Assembly: GCA_000697055.1 (NCBI GenBank)
Contig: JNDT01001691.1
Location: forward strand, 1-33,884
Length of the DNA: 33,884 nt
Reading direction: 5' to 3'
Source of the DNA: Saksenaea vasiformis B4078
Lineage: Eukaryota > Mucoromycota > Mucoromycetes > Mucorales > Saksenaeaceae
Numbering within the stretch: position 1 is the stretch's first letter; every line of letters starts with the position of its first letter. The notes beneath the pieces were generated by a model. It did not search any database and was not told where the DNA came from. It was given only the letters and a program-made list of their open reading frames with translations. Made by a program: the position numbers and the translations under genes. Shown one piece after another: positions 15,096-24,903 of this stretch.

Positions 15096-16688
15096 AATGA
15101 AAAGGCGTGAGAAAAAGTTGAACAAGAAAAAAAAACAGGAAATAAGGTCTTTTTATCCGCCTCTTCATTGACCGTGGGGAAATTTTAAGCTGTACTTTTC
15201 TCAGTTAGAGCAGTCCGACCTTACGCGACGGCTTTTTCTCAGGTTAAGTGATTTTGTGGGGAACCCATGGGTACTCCATGTCAACCAATGCAAAGTGCAC
15301 TTAGCTGGGATGCTGCCTTTTGTAGCGCGATGCACGTCTGCATGCACCTCTTCCTTAAGCTATTATTCATCAACCCTGACCAGACGCCCAAGTGACATTA
15401 TATGTTGTGGAAGAGTTGTTTCGTTCATTAGACCTGTGCTGGGAATAATCCAGTGAGGATAGACGCAATCCCGTTGTTTAGTACAATGGGAACTCGCTCC
15501 TTTTTCCAAGGTTGTTCTTTGCTATCCGGCTTACTGGTAGTTGGGCAATTGCGAGTAAAATGGGTAAGCAGCGCCTTCCGACAGGGCAGTGATTGACTCA
15601 GCCTACGGACTTTATCTATACATGCAGGCAGATAGAACTTAGGAGTCTTACCAGAAAGCTGTGGGAGTAACGCTTTCATTATTATCAATCACAATCAGAA
15701 TGCGCGAATAGCTAGTATTGGTGGTTGCGGTCATACGGGAACTCGGCAGGCCACTTGAGTATGTAAATGGATAGCCCGCTATCCTTACGCAGCCTTTCAG
15801 ATAGCTTCTAATAAAAGGGCTTCAGTTCTTGCACGTGTCTTTCTTTCAGATTTTTCCGAGCAGCTGTCATGAATATTATCTGGTGCGACCCTGAAAAAAG
15901 AGAGGGCACTGAATTAGATTAGCCGGATCCATCTGACAAAGTGAAAGCACGACCGATACATACCATTGAGACCATCTGGAAGCTTAAAAAGAAGACACAA
16001 ACTTCATGTGATAAATGAACGATTGCGGCGTATCTGGTCGATTTATAACGCAATACGGAATTGTTAAGATGAAGAAAAAAAATGCGTTCTTTACAATGTG
16101 TCACCACCATAAGTTATGATTTTAATGTGATAAAACTACGGATTGAAACCCATAGGTTACGATTCAACTGTAACGGAAAGCTAACAGCCGGCAACCGGTG
16201 CGAGCTATAACTGGTTGCTTCCACCATAAGACCATAATACCTCGTATTTCGACACTTACAGGGAAGGCAAAAGCGCGAGAACACCACTGGCAAGGAGGCC
16301 GGACAAGGATATACAAGGAAAATGCAGGTCTCGATTACTAGTACTTATGTGTTGTTGGATAAAACGATAACAGTTTTCGGGACTAGATTACAACTGAAGA
16401 ATCAGCAGGAGGGAAACTGGTCGATCAAACGTTGAGATCCTTGGTAGAGATTCAATGGAAGTGTAAAGGTGTTGATGTAGTTACAAATGTCTATTGGTAG
16501 TCTGTATACTGCTTGAATGATGTAGATACGTATCTTTAGCAGCGGGTCTAATGAAAGAATTTTACTTTGCGTAACTGATTTGATTGGATTAATCGCATAA
16601 ATCGTTTTTCCACGTACATAGAAAATTATTAAAGCCTTTTTTTTTTTGGGTTGTTGGCTTCTCTTCTTTCTTCACCGATTACATTACT
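15096..16688. other. intergenic between AACS and hydrolase starts
   Basis: About 1.6 kb separates the two divergent genes. It holds the possible zinc-knuckle relic listed separately and, at 16620-16688, T- and CT-rich promoter-like DNA ahead of the hydrolase ATG. Nothing else was recognised. Confidence 0.5.
15428..15600 (-). pseudogene. possible decayed retroelement gag fragment (zinc-knuckle half)
   Basis: A minus-strand frame reads THFTRNCPTTSKPDSKEQPW and stays open to a stop at 15428. HFTRNCP matches the second half (HxxxxC) of a CCHC zinc knuckle as found in retrotransposon gag proteins. The preceding cysteine spacing is wrong by one residue and the second expected Cys is missing, which suggests decay or coincidence. 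No reverse transcriptase or LTR was found nearby. Confidence 0.22.
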
Positions 16689-17844
16689 ATGACCATCAGC
16701 GAAACAATTCAAGAGAAAGGGCATGTCAATGTCTCCAAGACATCGACGCCGATAAACATCTATTACGAAATCCACGGCAATGGCCCTGAAAAAGTGCTAC
16801 TCGTCACTGGTAAAAACGAAAAGATGCTTTACATGAATGCCTAATGATAAGCACTTTAGGTCTTGGTATGTCTTGCGGTGCTTGGGGGCTCCAGGTATGT
16901 CTAAACGCTCTTTATTACATTGTACCTCTTCTGACGAGTACAAGACCAAATATTTGGCAGAGTCTGGCAAATATACCGTGATTGTGTTTGATAATCGCGG
17001 CATGGGATTCTCAGGTACGTCCATGTGATTTTATTATTCTTTTCTCATGGTTTTTTTTTTTTAAAAAAAAGACTCGCCCTGGGGCCTGTACTCGTAAGCA
17101 AAATGCCTGTTCGTATTACCTAAATTGACAATATCTTCAGTACGTCTGTAATGGCGACAGACGCCCTGGAGCTGTTGAACCATTTTCAATGGAAGCAAGA
17201 TGTTCATCTTGTTGGCATCTCCATGGGAGGCATGATTTCATTGGAAATGGTGGACGCAGATCCTGACCGTTTCCGATCTCTGACATTAACCAGTACCACC
17301 GCGCGACGTAACGTACCTTCGGTACGGCAAAGAGATAGGGAACCAATCATTTTATTAAACAATAGTTTTCTAGTGGAAAGCCGTTTCAACGTTGGCCAAG
17401 GTCTCGTTCCTCTACAAAGATCCTAATGACCAAATCAATGCCCTTGTCAGCCTTGTCCATCCTCCAGCATGGCTAGAAGAACCACATCCGGAATTCAAGA
17501 CAAACCGTGGCAAGGCAGTCGCAACTCTCACGCATTGCTCGCGTAATTCGCGGGTTCAACCTCTCCATGGAAACCTAGGTCAGACTGCTGCTTGTCTCGG
17601 CCATTACATTTCCGATGACCGCTTACGAAAGATTAAAAAGCATGGACCTCCTGTTCTGATTGTTACTGGCACCATCGATTATCTCGTGCACCCGGACTCA
17701 TCCTATCACATGCAATCTATTTTGGAAGGAAGATTTGAAGTCTTCGAAGGAAGCGGCCATGGCATTCCCGGGGAACAATCTGATCGGTACAATGCCTTGC
17801 TGGATGATCATTTTACAACCGCATTGCAACCGCAGAAAAACTAG
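16689..17844 (+). CDS. alpha/beta hydrolase fold protein
   Basis: Six exons fit: 16689-16809, 16860-16894, 16945-17014, 17072-17093, 17141-17321 and 17374-17844; introns 47-57 nt; 299 residues. Exon 4 is only 22 nt. The start of exon 3 could instead be 16939, adding two residues. The frame shows the oxyanion region VLLVTGLGMSCGAWGLQ, the strand/turn VIVFDNRGMGFSDSPWG and the nucleophile elbow GISMGG with Ser110. The likely acid is Asp245 (TGTIDYLV) and the catalytic His is His272 (EGSGHGIPGEQ). The triad is complete, so an active hydrolase is expected. No signal peptide or membrane segment is visible. The substrate cannot be deduced. Upstream is a CT-rich promoter-like stretch; downstream lies a decayed copy of the C-terminal region. 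Confidence 0.93.
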
Positions 17845-18733
17845 CGATGTATACCACTCTACAGAATTCCATCCGTTTCTATAATGATACTACTGTCATT
17901 CATCAATATGTATCTTGTGTTTCTCGTTCAAGAGAATGGATGCTAATGCATCCTATCAATCATGTGCGTTCCACATCTGATGCTTAAAGATGTAAGGACA
18001 CTGCAATCGAAATTTAGTTTTGGGAGCGGGCGTCAGTGAACAGGGCAGCTCACATAATTCTGCAGTGTGATTGGTATGGATCATGGTTACCAGTCCAATC
18101 TTCCAAAGGAAAAAGTCGCGTTAATATTGCGCAGACAACGCTACGAATGGATATCGTACGAAATCCAGTTACGTTCCTTCCTGGTGAGTACTCGATGCGA
18201 TCATTGACGGATGCGTCGTTATGCTTTAGTAATTCTTTCAGTGTTTGAGAAGACCCATGTGACGCCGTAGAAGCATACCATTATGTGATCCCATTTTGAC
18301 CTAAAAAGGTAACCATTGGGTACATCAATGATGCCAGGTGATATCCTCGAGATGCCAGATCACTTTGCTTGTTTATTCTGGAGGCACACCAAAATACGTT
18401 AACAGCTGTCTTACTGTTCTCAGATTCCTTACAACGACACATAGTGCGATAAACAATGTGCATGAAAACGATAAGCGCTCATGTCGTTAGCCGGTACTGT
18501 ACGAGGCTATGCCACTCAATCGATGCTGTTGTTTGTTTGTCTTATCCGTCCTTCCATCATGCCGTGCATAACATTATTTTGATCTTAAAGACAAGTACAA
18601 ATTAGTGGCGGGGCGAACGCTAACGTTTATGCTTCAAAGTGCAAAGTTCATCTAGAAATTGATGCCAAATAATTTCAACTAGACCCAATGCCATAGGGAA
18701 AATCGAATAATTCATTGCTTCTCCGACAGCTAG

Positions 18734-18840
18734 CTACCTGCCATGGTTACCCGGGTTGTCGACCACCTTGTGCAACCCAAATCATCTGGAAATATGCAGT
18801 CCTTACTAGACGTCGGATTGAAATACTGGATTTTCAGTGA
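18734..18840 (+). pseudogene. relic of a second alpha/beta hydrolase copy (C-terminal part)
   Basis: The frame reads LPAMVTRVVDHLVQPKSSGN followed by MQSLLDVGLKYWIFSE. It aligns collinearly with the intact hydrolase segment PPVLIVTGTIDYLVHPDSSY followed by HMQS. The acid position (VVDHL versus TIDYL) and the MQS(L/I)L helix are kept. A stop precedes it, the catalytic His segment is missing and no usable upstream exons were found. This is best read as the remnant of a tandem duplication about 0.9 kb downstream of the parent gene. Confidence 0.55.
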
Positions 18841-18961
18841 GCGTTTGCATCAAATAAATACCATGTGACGTTCAAGTCAAATGCATTTTGCGCTGGAGAG
18901 TGATGAAGAAGTGGTTCATTTGCGTTAATCCAAGGAACAATTTGGGCCTGGGAAATATCAG

Positions 18962-19215
18962 TTTTGCATTAAAGTGCTTCCCCGATGGTGTTTCGGTATT
19001 TTCCGGAAGCAGTAAAAATGTCTCGTTAAAGCAAGAACATTATCTTTGCATTGAGGCACTTCACTGATCTTTCGGTATCCTTTCGGAAAGCAGTAAAAAT
19101 GTCTCAGGATAAGGAAAAATGTTCTATTGGAAGAAGAATATTACTTTTGCATTGAGGTACTTCAGTGATCGATTCCCCAATATTCTGTCGGAAAACAGTA
19201 AAAATGTCTCGAGAA
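18962..19215. repeat. three degenerate tandem repeats of about 83-100 bp
   Basis: Three successive units begin near 18962, 19045 and 19145. Each has TTTTGCATT(A/G)A near its start, then a short G/T-rich segment, a (C/T)TTTCGG-like palindromic core (for example CTTTCGGAAAG at about 19080-19090) and the block CAGTAAAAATGTCTC. Identity is high over the last block and lower elsewhere. Confidence 0.75.
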
Positions 19216-19340
19216 AAGAATAGGTTTCATCCAAAATGATCTGTGTTTAAAGGCTCGCATGAATCATTTTTAAATTCTTAGTTCTGTTTTTCAAGACATC
19301 CCCGGTAAGGATGCCAATTTATATACGTACAGGATTACTC

Positions 19341-19825
19341 ATGTTGTTACGTCTATTCTGTAGCCTGCATGACCTCTGTGCCGAACCGTCTCAGCAGTGG
19401 TGGCGTCTTTACCCATCAGTTAAGTAAGTAAAATAAACGTTGTCGCACTCTAACATTCATCTTGTACAATAGATCGCTGGACGTTGTATCGCTTCAAGTC
19501 CTCTGCACGGCGTTAACACCCAAACTGGCATTTTTGTCAGTATAATCTCCACTGCCGCCCCCATCGCGTCAGATGCGGGGCAGGCTGCTGCCATTGGGTA
19601 GCTATGCCCTTCGGGGGTAAGTCAATTGGCACCAAAGTATCTTCCATTTACTAACGGTGAATGGATTTTTTATGCTGCTCGAATAGATTTTGCGTCCATC
19701 TGGGGACCAAGTTGACGTAAGTGGAGTATTGTTTTATCGTCAATTTATATACTGATAACCGCATATTTCATCTCTTTCTTAGCGCAAAACTGGCTCCTGA
19801 TGGACGCAAGGTTTACATAGAGTAG
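19341..19825 (+). CDS. possible small multi-exon gene, frame unresolved
   Basis: Strong splice-like signals occur in series. These are GTAAGT at 19424 to CAATAG at 19472 (with CTAAC branch), GTAAGT at 19617 to AATAG at 19686 (with ACTAAC), and GTAAGT at 19717 to TTCTTAG at 19782. The last two exons read FCVHLGTKLTAKLAPDGRKV then YIE and stop. Upstream, three competing frames are open. Closing the reading from ATG 19341 needs either a 33-nt intron (19540-19572) or a skipped in-frame TAA, giving about 88 residues. AATAAA-like signals follow at about 19840 and 19878. The family was not recognised. It could be a real short gene, a pseudogene or a spliced non-coding RNA. Confidence 0.3.
19690..19809. 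repeat. imperfect inverted repeat within the possible small gene
   Basis: TTGCGTCCATC (19690-19700) is the exact reverse complement of GATGGACGCAA (19799-19809). The similarity continues inwards for about 13 more bases with small gaps. The arms sit in the last two putative exons and flank the last intron. Confidence 0.6.
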
Positions 19826-19966
19826 CGTAAAAATGCATCCAATAAACAGTAGTATACAGGAGTCCTATTTGCTATTCCAATAAAAAAATCTAGGCTATAC
19901 AACGTCCGCATGTAAATTGACTTCCCCATATGCATATGTAAAGAAGGAAACGAAAACACAATCTAT

Positions 19967-21136
19967 TTATTCCAGAGCCCCGCGTAACCCAAATTCGTTC
20001 ATCATTGCTTCTTCCTCGCCATCTACAGGTTGTCGTTCGATATTATGACGAACATGTTTTGTTAACTGTGTCAATTCATCGTTCAGTGCTTTATCAAGCG
20101 CATCGAGTTTGCGAAGCCGGTAATGAAACATCAGTGCTTTGAGCGATTGATCTTGCACCAAATAGGAATGCATAATTTGCCGAACCGTCTCATGGGGTAT
20201 ATGTTGCGTCGTCTTGAACATGCCAAGCACAAGAGCCTCCGCACGCTGTGTATGGTTGGGCGCTAGTGCTAGGGCCGCTTGGATAAATGGCGAGAAGTCC
20301 TGCTGTTGCGATTGGGACGTTGAAAATAACTCTTTCCAAAGTACATGTCGTATCACTTCATCTAACTGGTCAGTTTGTCGTGTTTGAAGAAAGTGTTCGG
20401 TGAAATGACGATAGAACCCCAGGCCGGCTTTCAGCTCTTGAAATTGCAAAACGTCATGCCACAGAAAATCAATAGCATGGGTGTCGCCTGCTGCTTGATA
20501 AAACTTCAGCATAGCTTGAATGTCGAATGGACTGCGCAGACGAGCTAATCCCAGATGCTGCATCTCTTCTACATACTGTCTTGCACGGTCCAGCTGGCCA
20601 CGCTCGGTATGGGCTGCAATCAGATACACAAAACTGCGCGTTGTTGGTAATAATCGTTGACGTGTTAAAAGATTCTCTAACACTTGTTCAGCCGCGGGTA
20701 ACGCATCGCAGGCGATATATGCACGAATTAATCGATTAAACATGGTCACCGGATAATGTTTATCCATCTCGTCCACTAGCTTATCCAGCTGCGCTCGGTC
20801 TCGGTTCTTGCCTGCCATGTCAATGGCCTGTTGGATTTCATTCAGTCGTGCTACGGAAACTGGACGTTTCGACTCGCTGCTAAAGAGAACATCTTCAATG
20901 ATGCTACTGTAAAACTCGGAATTGGTCTTGGTTTTCTCTTCTAGTTTCTGTCGGAATGCGGACGTAATGCCCAGATACAGCTCATTTTCCTCGCTTGGAC
21001 TTAGAAATCGCCGGATCCAATTTGCTGTCGAACTATTGAAGGCAGCATACTGCTGTAATGTAACGCCTCTTGATCTTAAAAAGGCGTACCGGCGTGGGCA
21101 AAAACGAAATGCGTGACGAAAGATGTTGTTAGTCAT
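19967..21136 (-). CDS. mitochondrial PPR-type protein
   Basis: A single long exon encodes 389 residues from the ATG at 21136. The frame extends upstream to a further ATG at 21202, but the internal one gives an ideal mitochondrial presequence (MTNNIFRHAFRFCPRRYAFL, rich in Arg and without acidic residues). Residues about 130-230 contain tandem helical pairs of pentatricopeptide type (TMFNRLIRAYIACDALPAAE, SFVYLIAAHTERGQLDRARQ), with more degenerate pairs after that. Such proteins bind organellar RNA and act in mitochondrial mRNA processing, stability or translation. It has no introns, unlike the other large genes here. The specific RNA target cannot be inferred. The convergent neighbour ends at 19825 and the next gene on the same strand ends 367 nt upstream. 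Confidence 0.82.
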   Translation of the reverse strand: MTNNIFRHAFRFCPRRYAFLRSRGVTLQQYAAFNSSTANWIRRFLSPSEENELYLGITSAFRQKLEEKTKTNSEFYSSIIEDVLFSSESKRPVSVARLNEIQQAIDMAGKNRDRAQLDKLVDEMDKHYPVTMFNRLIRAYIACDALPAAEQVLENLLTRQRLLPTTRSFVYLIAAHTERGQLDRARQYVEEMQHLGLARLRSPFDIQAMLKFYQAAGDTHAIDFLWHDVLQFQELKAGLGFYRHFTEHFLQTRQTDQLDEVIRHVLWKELFSTSQSQQQDFSPFIQAALALAPNHTQRAEALVLGMFKTTQHIPHETVRQIMHSYLVQDQSLKALMFHYRLRKLDALDKALNDELTQLTKHVRHNIERQPVDGEEEAMMNEFGLRGALE

Positions 21137-21503
21137 TAGGAACAAGTTGAAACTAGGCAAAATTGTGGGCCCACTCTGTTTCTGGGTCACGAACGATTTC
21201 ACATTTCGACCTCAGTTATACGTGTTGATAGGACAGGCTTAACAAGACCTAATACTGCATCAGCCCAAGATTATTAGGTCAGATGAACTTTGCACCTGGA
21301 AGTATCCATACTGCTTATTGAACATACGTATTAATGTTTTCTCTTGTCGCTTAAATAATTTTTGCGTCCGCCAAGGATCCGATTCAGGGAGAATATAAGC
21401 CTATATATAAATGATATGTACTCAGACTTCCCCTTGCGCAAACTTGGCCTTCATGGGAAGTTGAATTTATTTAGAGTGTAAAAAAAAACTTTCAATAACA
21501 GTA

Positions 21504-24500
21504 TTATTGCATGAAAGAATGGTCGGGCGTGTTTTCATGCGCCAGTGACCATTTAAGTGAGTGTTCTGCTAACAAAAGTTGACCCATGTTTGCGTCTTCT
21601 GGAAAAGTGAGTGAGTTATCAAGGACCATTTGATCGTCAGGTGAAGCAAAAGCCATTTTTGCTTTGCTATTGTCCGTTGCCATTTGATCACCGAAGTAGG
21701 TGTCACCCATAATCAGATCACCTTCATAGAACCCTGTCGATATGTTGGTCGAAGGTGGCGGTTGAGGTGTGGAAATGGTGTGCCGCCGCAGCTGCATACG
21801 TTGCTGTTCTTCTGCAAATGATGATGTTGTAGCTGGTGGTGCCACATCATTTTGAAATGTACTGTTACTGCTGTTCGATGGAAAATACATTGACGCACTC
21901 CTGTGCAGCGATCGTTGCTGTTGTCGTTGCTGTTGCTGCTGCTGTTGCTGTTGCTGCTGCTGTTGTTGTTGCATTATGGGATTGTTGGACGTAGGTTTAG
22001 AAATTGGAGGTCTCGCCATATGCATTCTACGTGCCGCACGCAAATCTTCTTGTGAGTACGAGTTGTACAGCGTGTTAGGTCGCCTTGCACGACGCAAGCA
22101 TCCTCGTTGATCCATATAGTTTGGCGGCCTCACTACTTGTTGATTATACATTGGTAAGCCCTGCTGCATCATCGATGCAAGACGTGCCGGGTCAGTAATG
22201 GAAGCACTGGAATTGTACAAGGCTGCTTCTGGATGATGATTCATAGGCATGTCCATGGGCGGTGCATTCTGCGCTGGCATCGTCATCTGCATAAACTGTG
22301 GCGCGCCAGTGTATGTGTGGCGTCGGGTTTTTGGCACTTTCATGGCGCGATTTGTTCTGATATTGGGTGATGGCGCAGGTGACGGGGTTGCAGATGGAGG
22401 ATCTGCCGCTTGTGCACACTCCATTGGCTGCTTCATGTTAGGCATCGCTGCTGTTGGCGCTGCTGCCGTCTCGCTGCTACTTGCTGGGAACGGTGAAGAA
22501 CTGGATACTTCTGGCATGCGGGAATCCACAACCACCATCTGTCCGTACAGCTGTGCCAACTCAGCCTCTTTGATATGCGAATGGAACTCTATCGCGGGTG
22601 AAATCGATGCAAGCTGGGTCAGGATGTTGAGAGACTTTAAGTACTGATTTTTTGCCACCTCGGACGATGCCTGGTCTTGTGCAACTGCCATTTCGTAACG
22701 GTGCACCGTTGTAGCCAACGCAACGCAATGGATTGTATGCTGGACGCCCCGTACAGGATAGTTGAATAAATCGATATTTTGGCTTTCTAACAAAGTTTCT
22801 GCGATGTTTGTAATATTAGATGCTGAGTTGCTACAGAGAAGGCGATGATCGTATGGCTGGATTTCATGCTCGGTTTCCGGAAATGGGTCGATCACGTAAT
22901 GCCGATGCAGCAGGATCACGCTGAAGTGGTAAGACATGTGAAGAAAGCCGACAAAACTATCATTAACCGGATGCTTGTCGGCCGGGTAGTGGGGTATGTC
23001 TTGCGTTGGTGGATACATCAGGCTAGGTGGTATCTCATGTAGCAGATTTTCAAGATGTGTGTTGAGAACGAAGAGTCGACTTTGCTCCTCGATGACTACA
23101 CGTGGGTACTTTCCGTGCCTTGATGCAACACGACGTGACATCATGTAGATAGGCGACAGAACCTTTATCAGCTGAATGAGGATGTTGTGATTCGCGATCA
23201 GTTCTTCGAGTGCTGGCCCTTCTTCTCCCGTCACCAGTGGAAATTCGGTTGTACAATGGACGCCACCAAAAAACGGTTCTCTGCCCTGTTCAATGCTATG
23301 GAGTACGTCAGTCTAACTTTATTCCTGGTTTGTGTGGACAAGCAGGAGAAAAGAAAAGGAAAGCAAAAAAAAAAATCGCACCTCATCATAAGATCATACA
23401 CGAATGTCATCCAAAAAGTTCTTTTCTGTACTTCCATATCGCATGAATCGTTACTGCCAGGTTCGATCTGTGGCAATCCCAGTTCATTACACATCTGCAC
23501 TGCCATACTTAGGTAAAGACCCGGCCTGCAGAAAAAGCCCGCGCGGCGGTACGTCTCCTGATACTTGATCAGTAACACCAAAGCTTGAATGGTTGATACG
23601 CGAGGTGCATCCGAAAAGTCATCCAGTAACGCAAATGCCCGTTGATAGTACTTGAAGCCAGGAGGCAACGATGTGTCAGAGGATGCTTGCTCACTCCAAC
23701 GCTCAGCAACAGCGCACATGGCATACAGCAGTAGCCTTGACGGTGGGTTAGTACGGCTGCCCATTTGTTTTAAGAATGTTGGCTTGTGGATCATTGGCGT
23801 GTACTTGTGCACGTGTGAAAAATATGCATCAATCAAAGCAGATGGAATCTCATGCAGGATATGCACGGACGACAGCCGTGGCGAAATCGGCACTTCCGAA
23901 GTGGGCTGGTCATTCGTTGGAGGCGAGATCAGTCGTTGGACGGCTGGTACCCGATCGATCCGTGCGTAGGTATCGTTGATATACAGAGCTTGACCAATCT
24001 CATTAATAGCAAACTGGGCAGAGGTTGTCCATGGCTCGGCCACCACGCCTAGCTCAGATTCTGTATTCCTTTTACGTGAATTAAACCTCCCCTTTTTTGC
24101 GTGTTACTTCGTCGTTACCTTCGTCTTCATCCTCATCATGTGGACCTAACTTTTGCGTTTCGTGGGCAAGCGCTTCCTCAAAGATCTGACGTGCTGGACC
24201 ATTTATTGACCGGAGTGCTTTTTCGACCAATTGTAACCGTGCCTCGAGATTTTCGATATATTGTTTTGGTGGACCCCGTTTCGGTGGCAATTTGACAAAT
24301 ACACACTGAGCATCTGATTTGCGGCAACGTAGGCAAGGTTGTGCGCCGTCGCATTTAACCTTGAAAAAACTGTTACTACGCAACGTTTCCCGGCAACAAT
24401 AAACTTTTTTTGGGGGAAGGGCTTTGTCTTTTTTTTTTCTTTTCTTCCTTTATTTTTTTCTTTTTACCTTGCGTTTCCGGCATTCGTCACATGCACGTTG

Positions 24501-24593
24501 AATCTTCATACGTTTGCTGCCAGCAGCGAGAGATTTGGAGTTCTTTTTCTTGTTGGAAATTGGGGAATCAGTTTCTGGCTGGGATGAGTCCAT
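21504..24593 (-). CDS. Zn2Cys6 fungal-specific transcription factor
   Basis: Four exons: 24593-24468, 24359-24119, 24060-23382 and 23295-21504; introns 108, 58 and 86 nt; 945 residues. After a basic Ser/Lys-rich leader comes the binuclear cluster C35-x2-C38-x6-C45-x5-C51-x2-C54-x6-C61 (ACDECRKRKVKCDG, PCLRCRKSDAQC). It is split by intron 1 just after CRKRK. A Pro-rich linker (PPKRGPPK) and a short coiled coil (YIENLEARLQLVEKAL, 75-90) fit dimer-type DNA binding. The fungal-specific regulatory domain spans about 198-480 (AYFSHVHKYTPMIHKPTF, RRAGFFCRPGLYLSMAVQMC). The C-terminal half is low-complexity, with Pro/Ser/Met-rich parts and a polyglutamine run near 790-810. The regulon cannot be inferred from sequence. 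The promoter holds GAAA repeats. The leader ATG is the only good one upstream of the cluster. Confidence 0.93.
21915..21972. repeat. CAG/CAA-type trinucleotide repeat (polyGln in the transcription factor)
   Basis: On the plus strand this appears as TTG/CTG triplets. On the coding strand it is a mixed CAG/CAA run giving about 16 consecutive Gln, then Arg-interrupted Gln. Mixed codons argue for an older, more stable tract. Confidence 0.9.
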
Positions 24594-24903
24594 GGTATGG
24601 TTGCGCAGTTGGCGGCCGGGTATCTTTGAAAGTACGCGCTCGTGTAAATTCTCGTAAAAGAAAAAAAAGCAACTGTGTTAAATAAACAGAGAAAGCTGAC
24701 TAAAGAAAGAGAAAGAAAGAAAGAAAAGAGGAGGGAAAAGGGAAAAGCATGCAAAATCATCGCTATTAGCGGCTGAGTTTTCTCATTTCATTGCTTCCCA
24801 TTTTCAGCAGGAAAAAGTAGCCCAAAAGCAACCAGCGCATGAGAAAACGTTGAAGGGTCAGCTATGCTTCTTCTTCTTTTTTTTTTTTCTTTCTTTCTTT
24901 TAT
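24594..24903. other. intergenic with purine/pyrimidine microsatellites
   Basis: This separates the transcription factor start from the stop of the CBS-domain gene. It contains an AAAG/GAAA microsatellite at about 24698-24745 and a CT/T-rich run at 24866-24902. No gene was seen. Confidence 0.6.

Noticed and set aside
20527..20739. ORF antisense to the PPR gene
   Set aside because: It is a shadow frame of a well-supported coding sequence.
22249..22647. 132-codon plus-strand ORF antisense to the transcription factor
   Set aside because: It is a shadow frame of the GC-richer coding region of the Zn2Cys6 gene.
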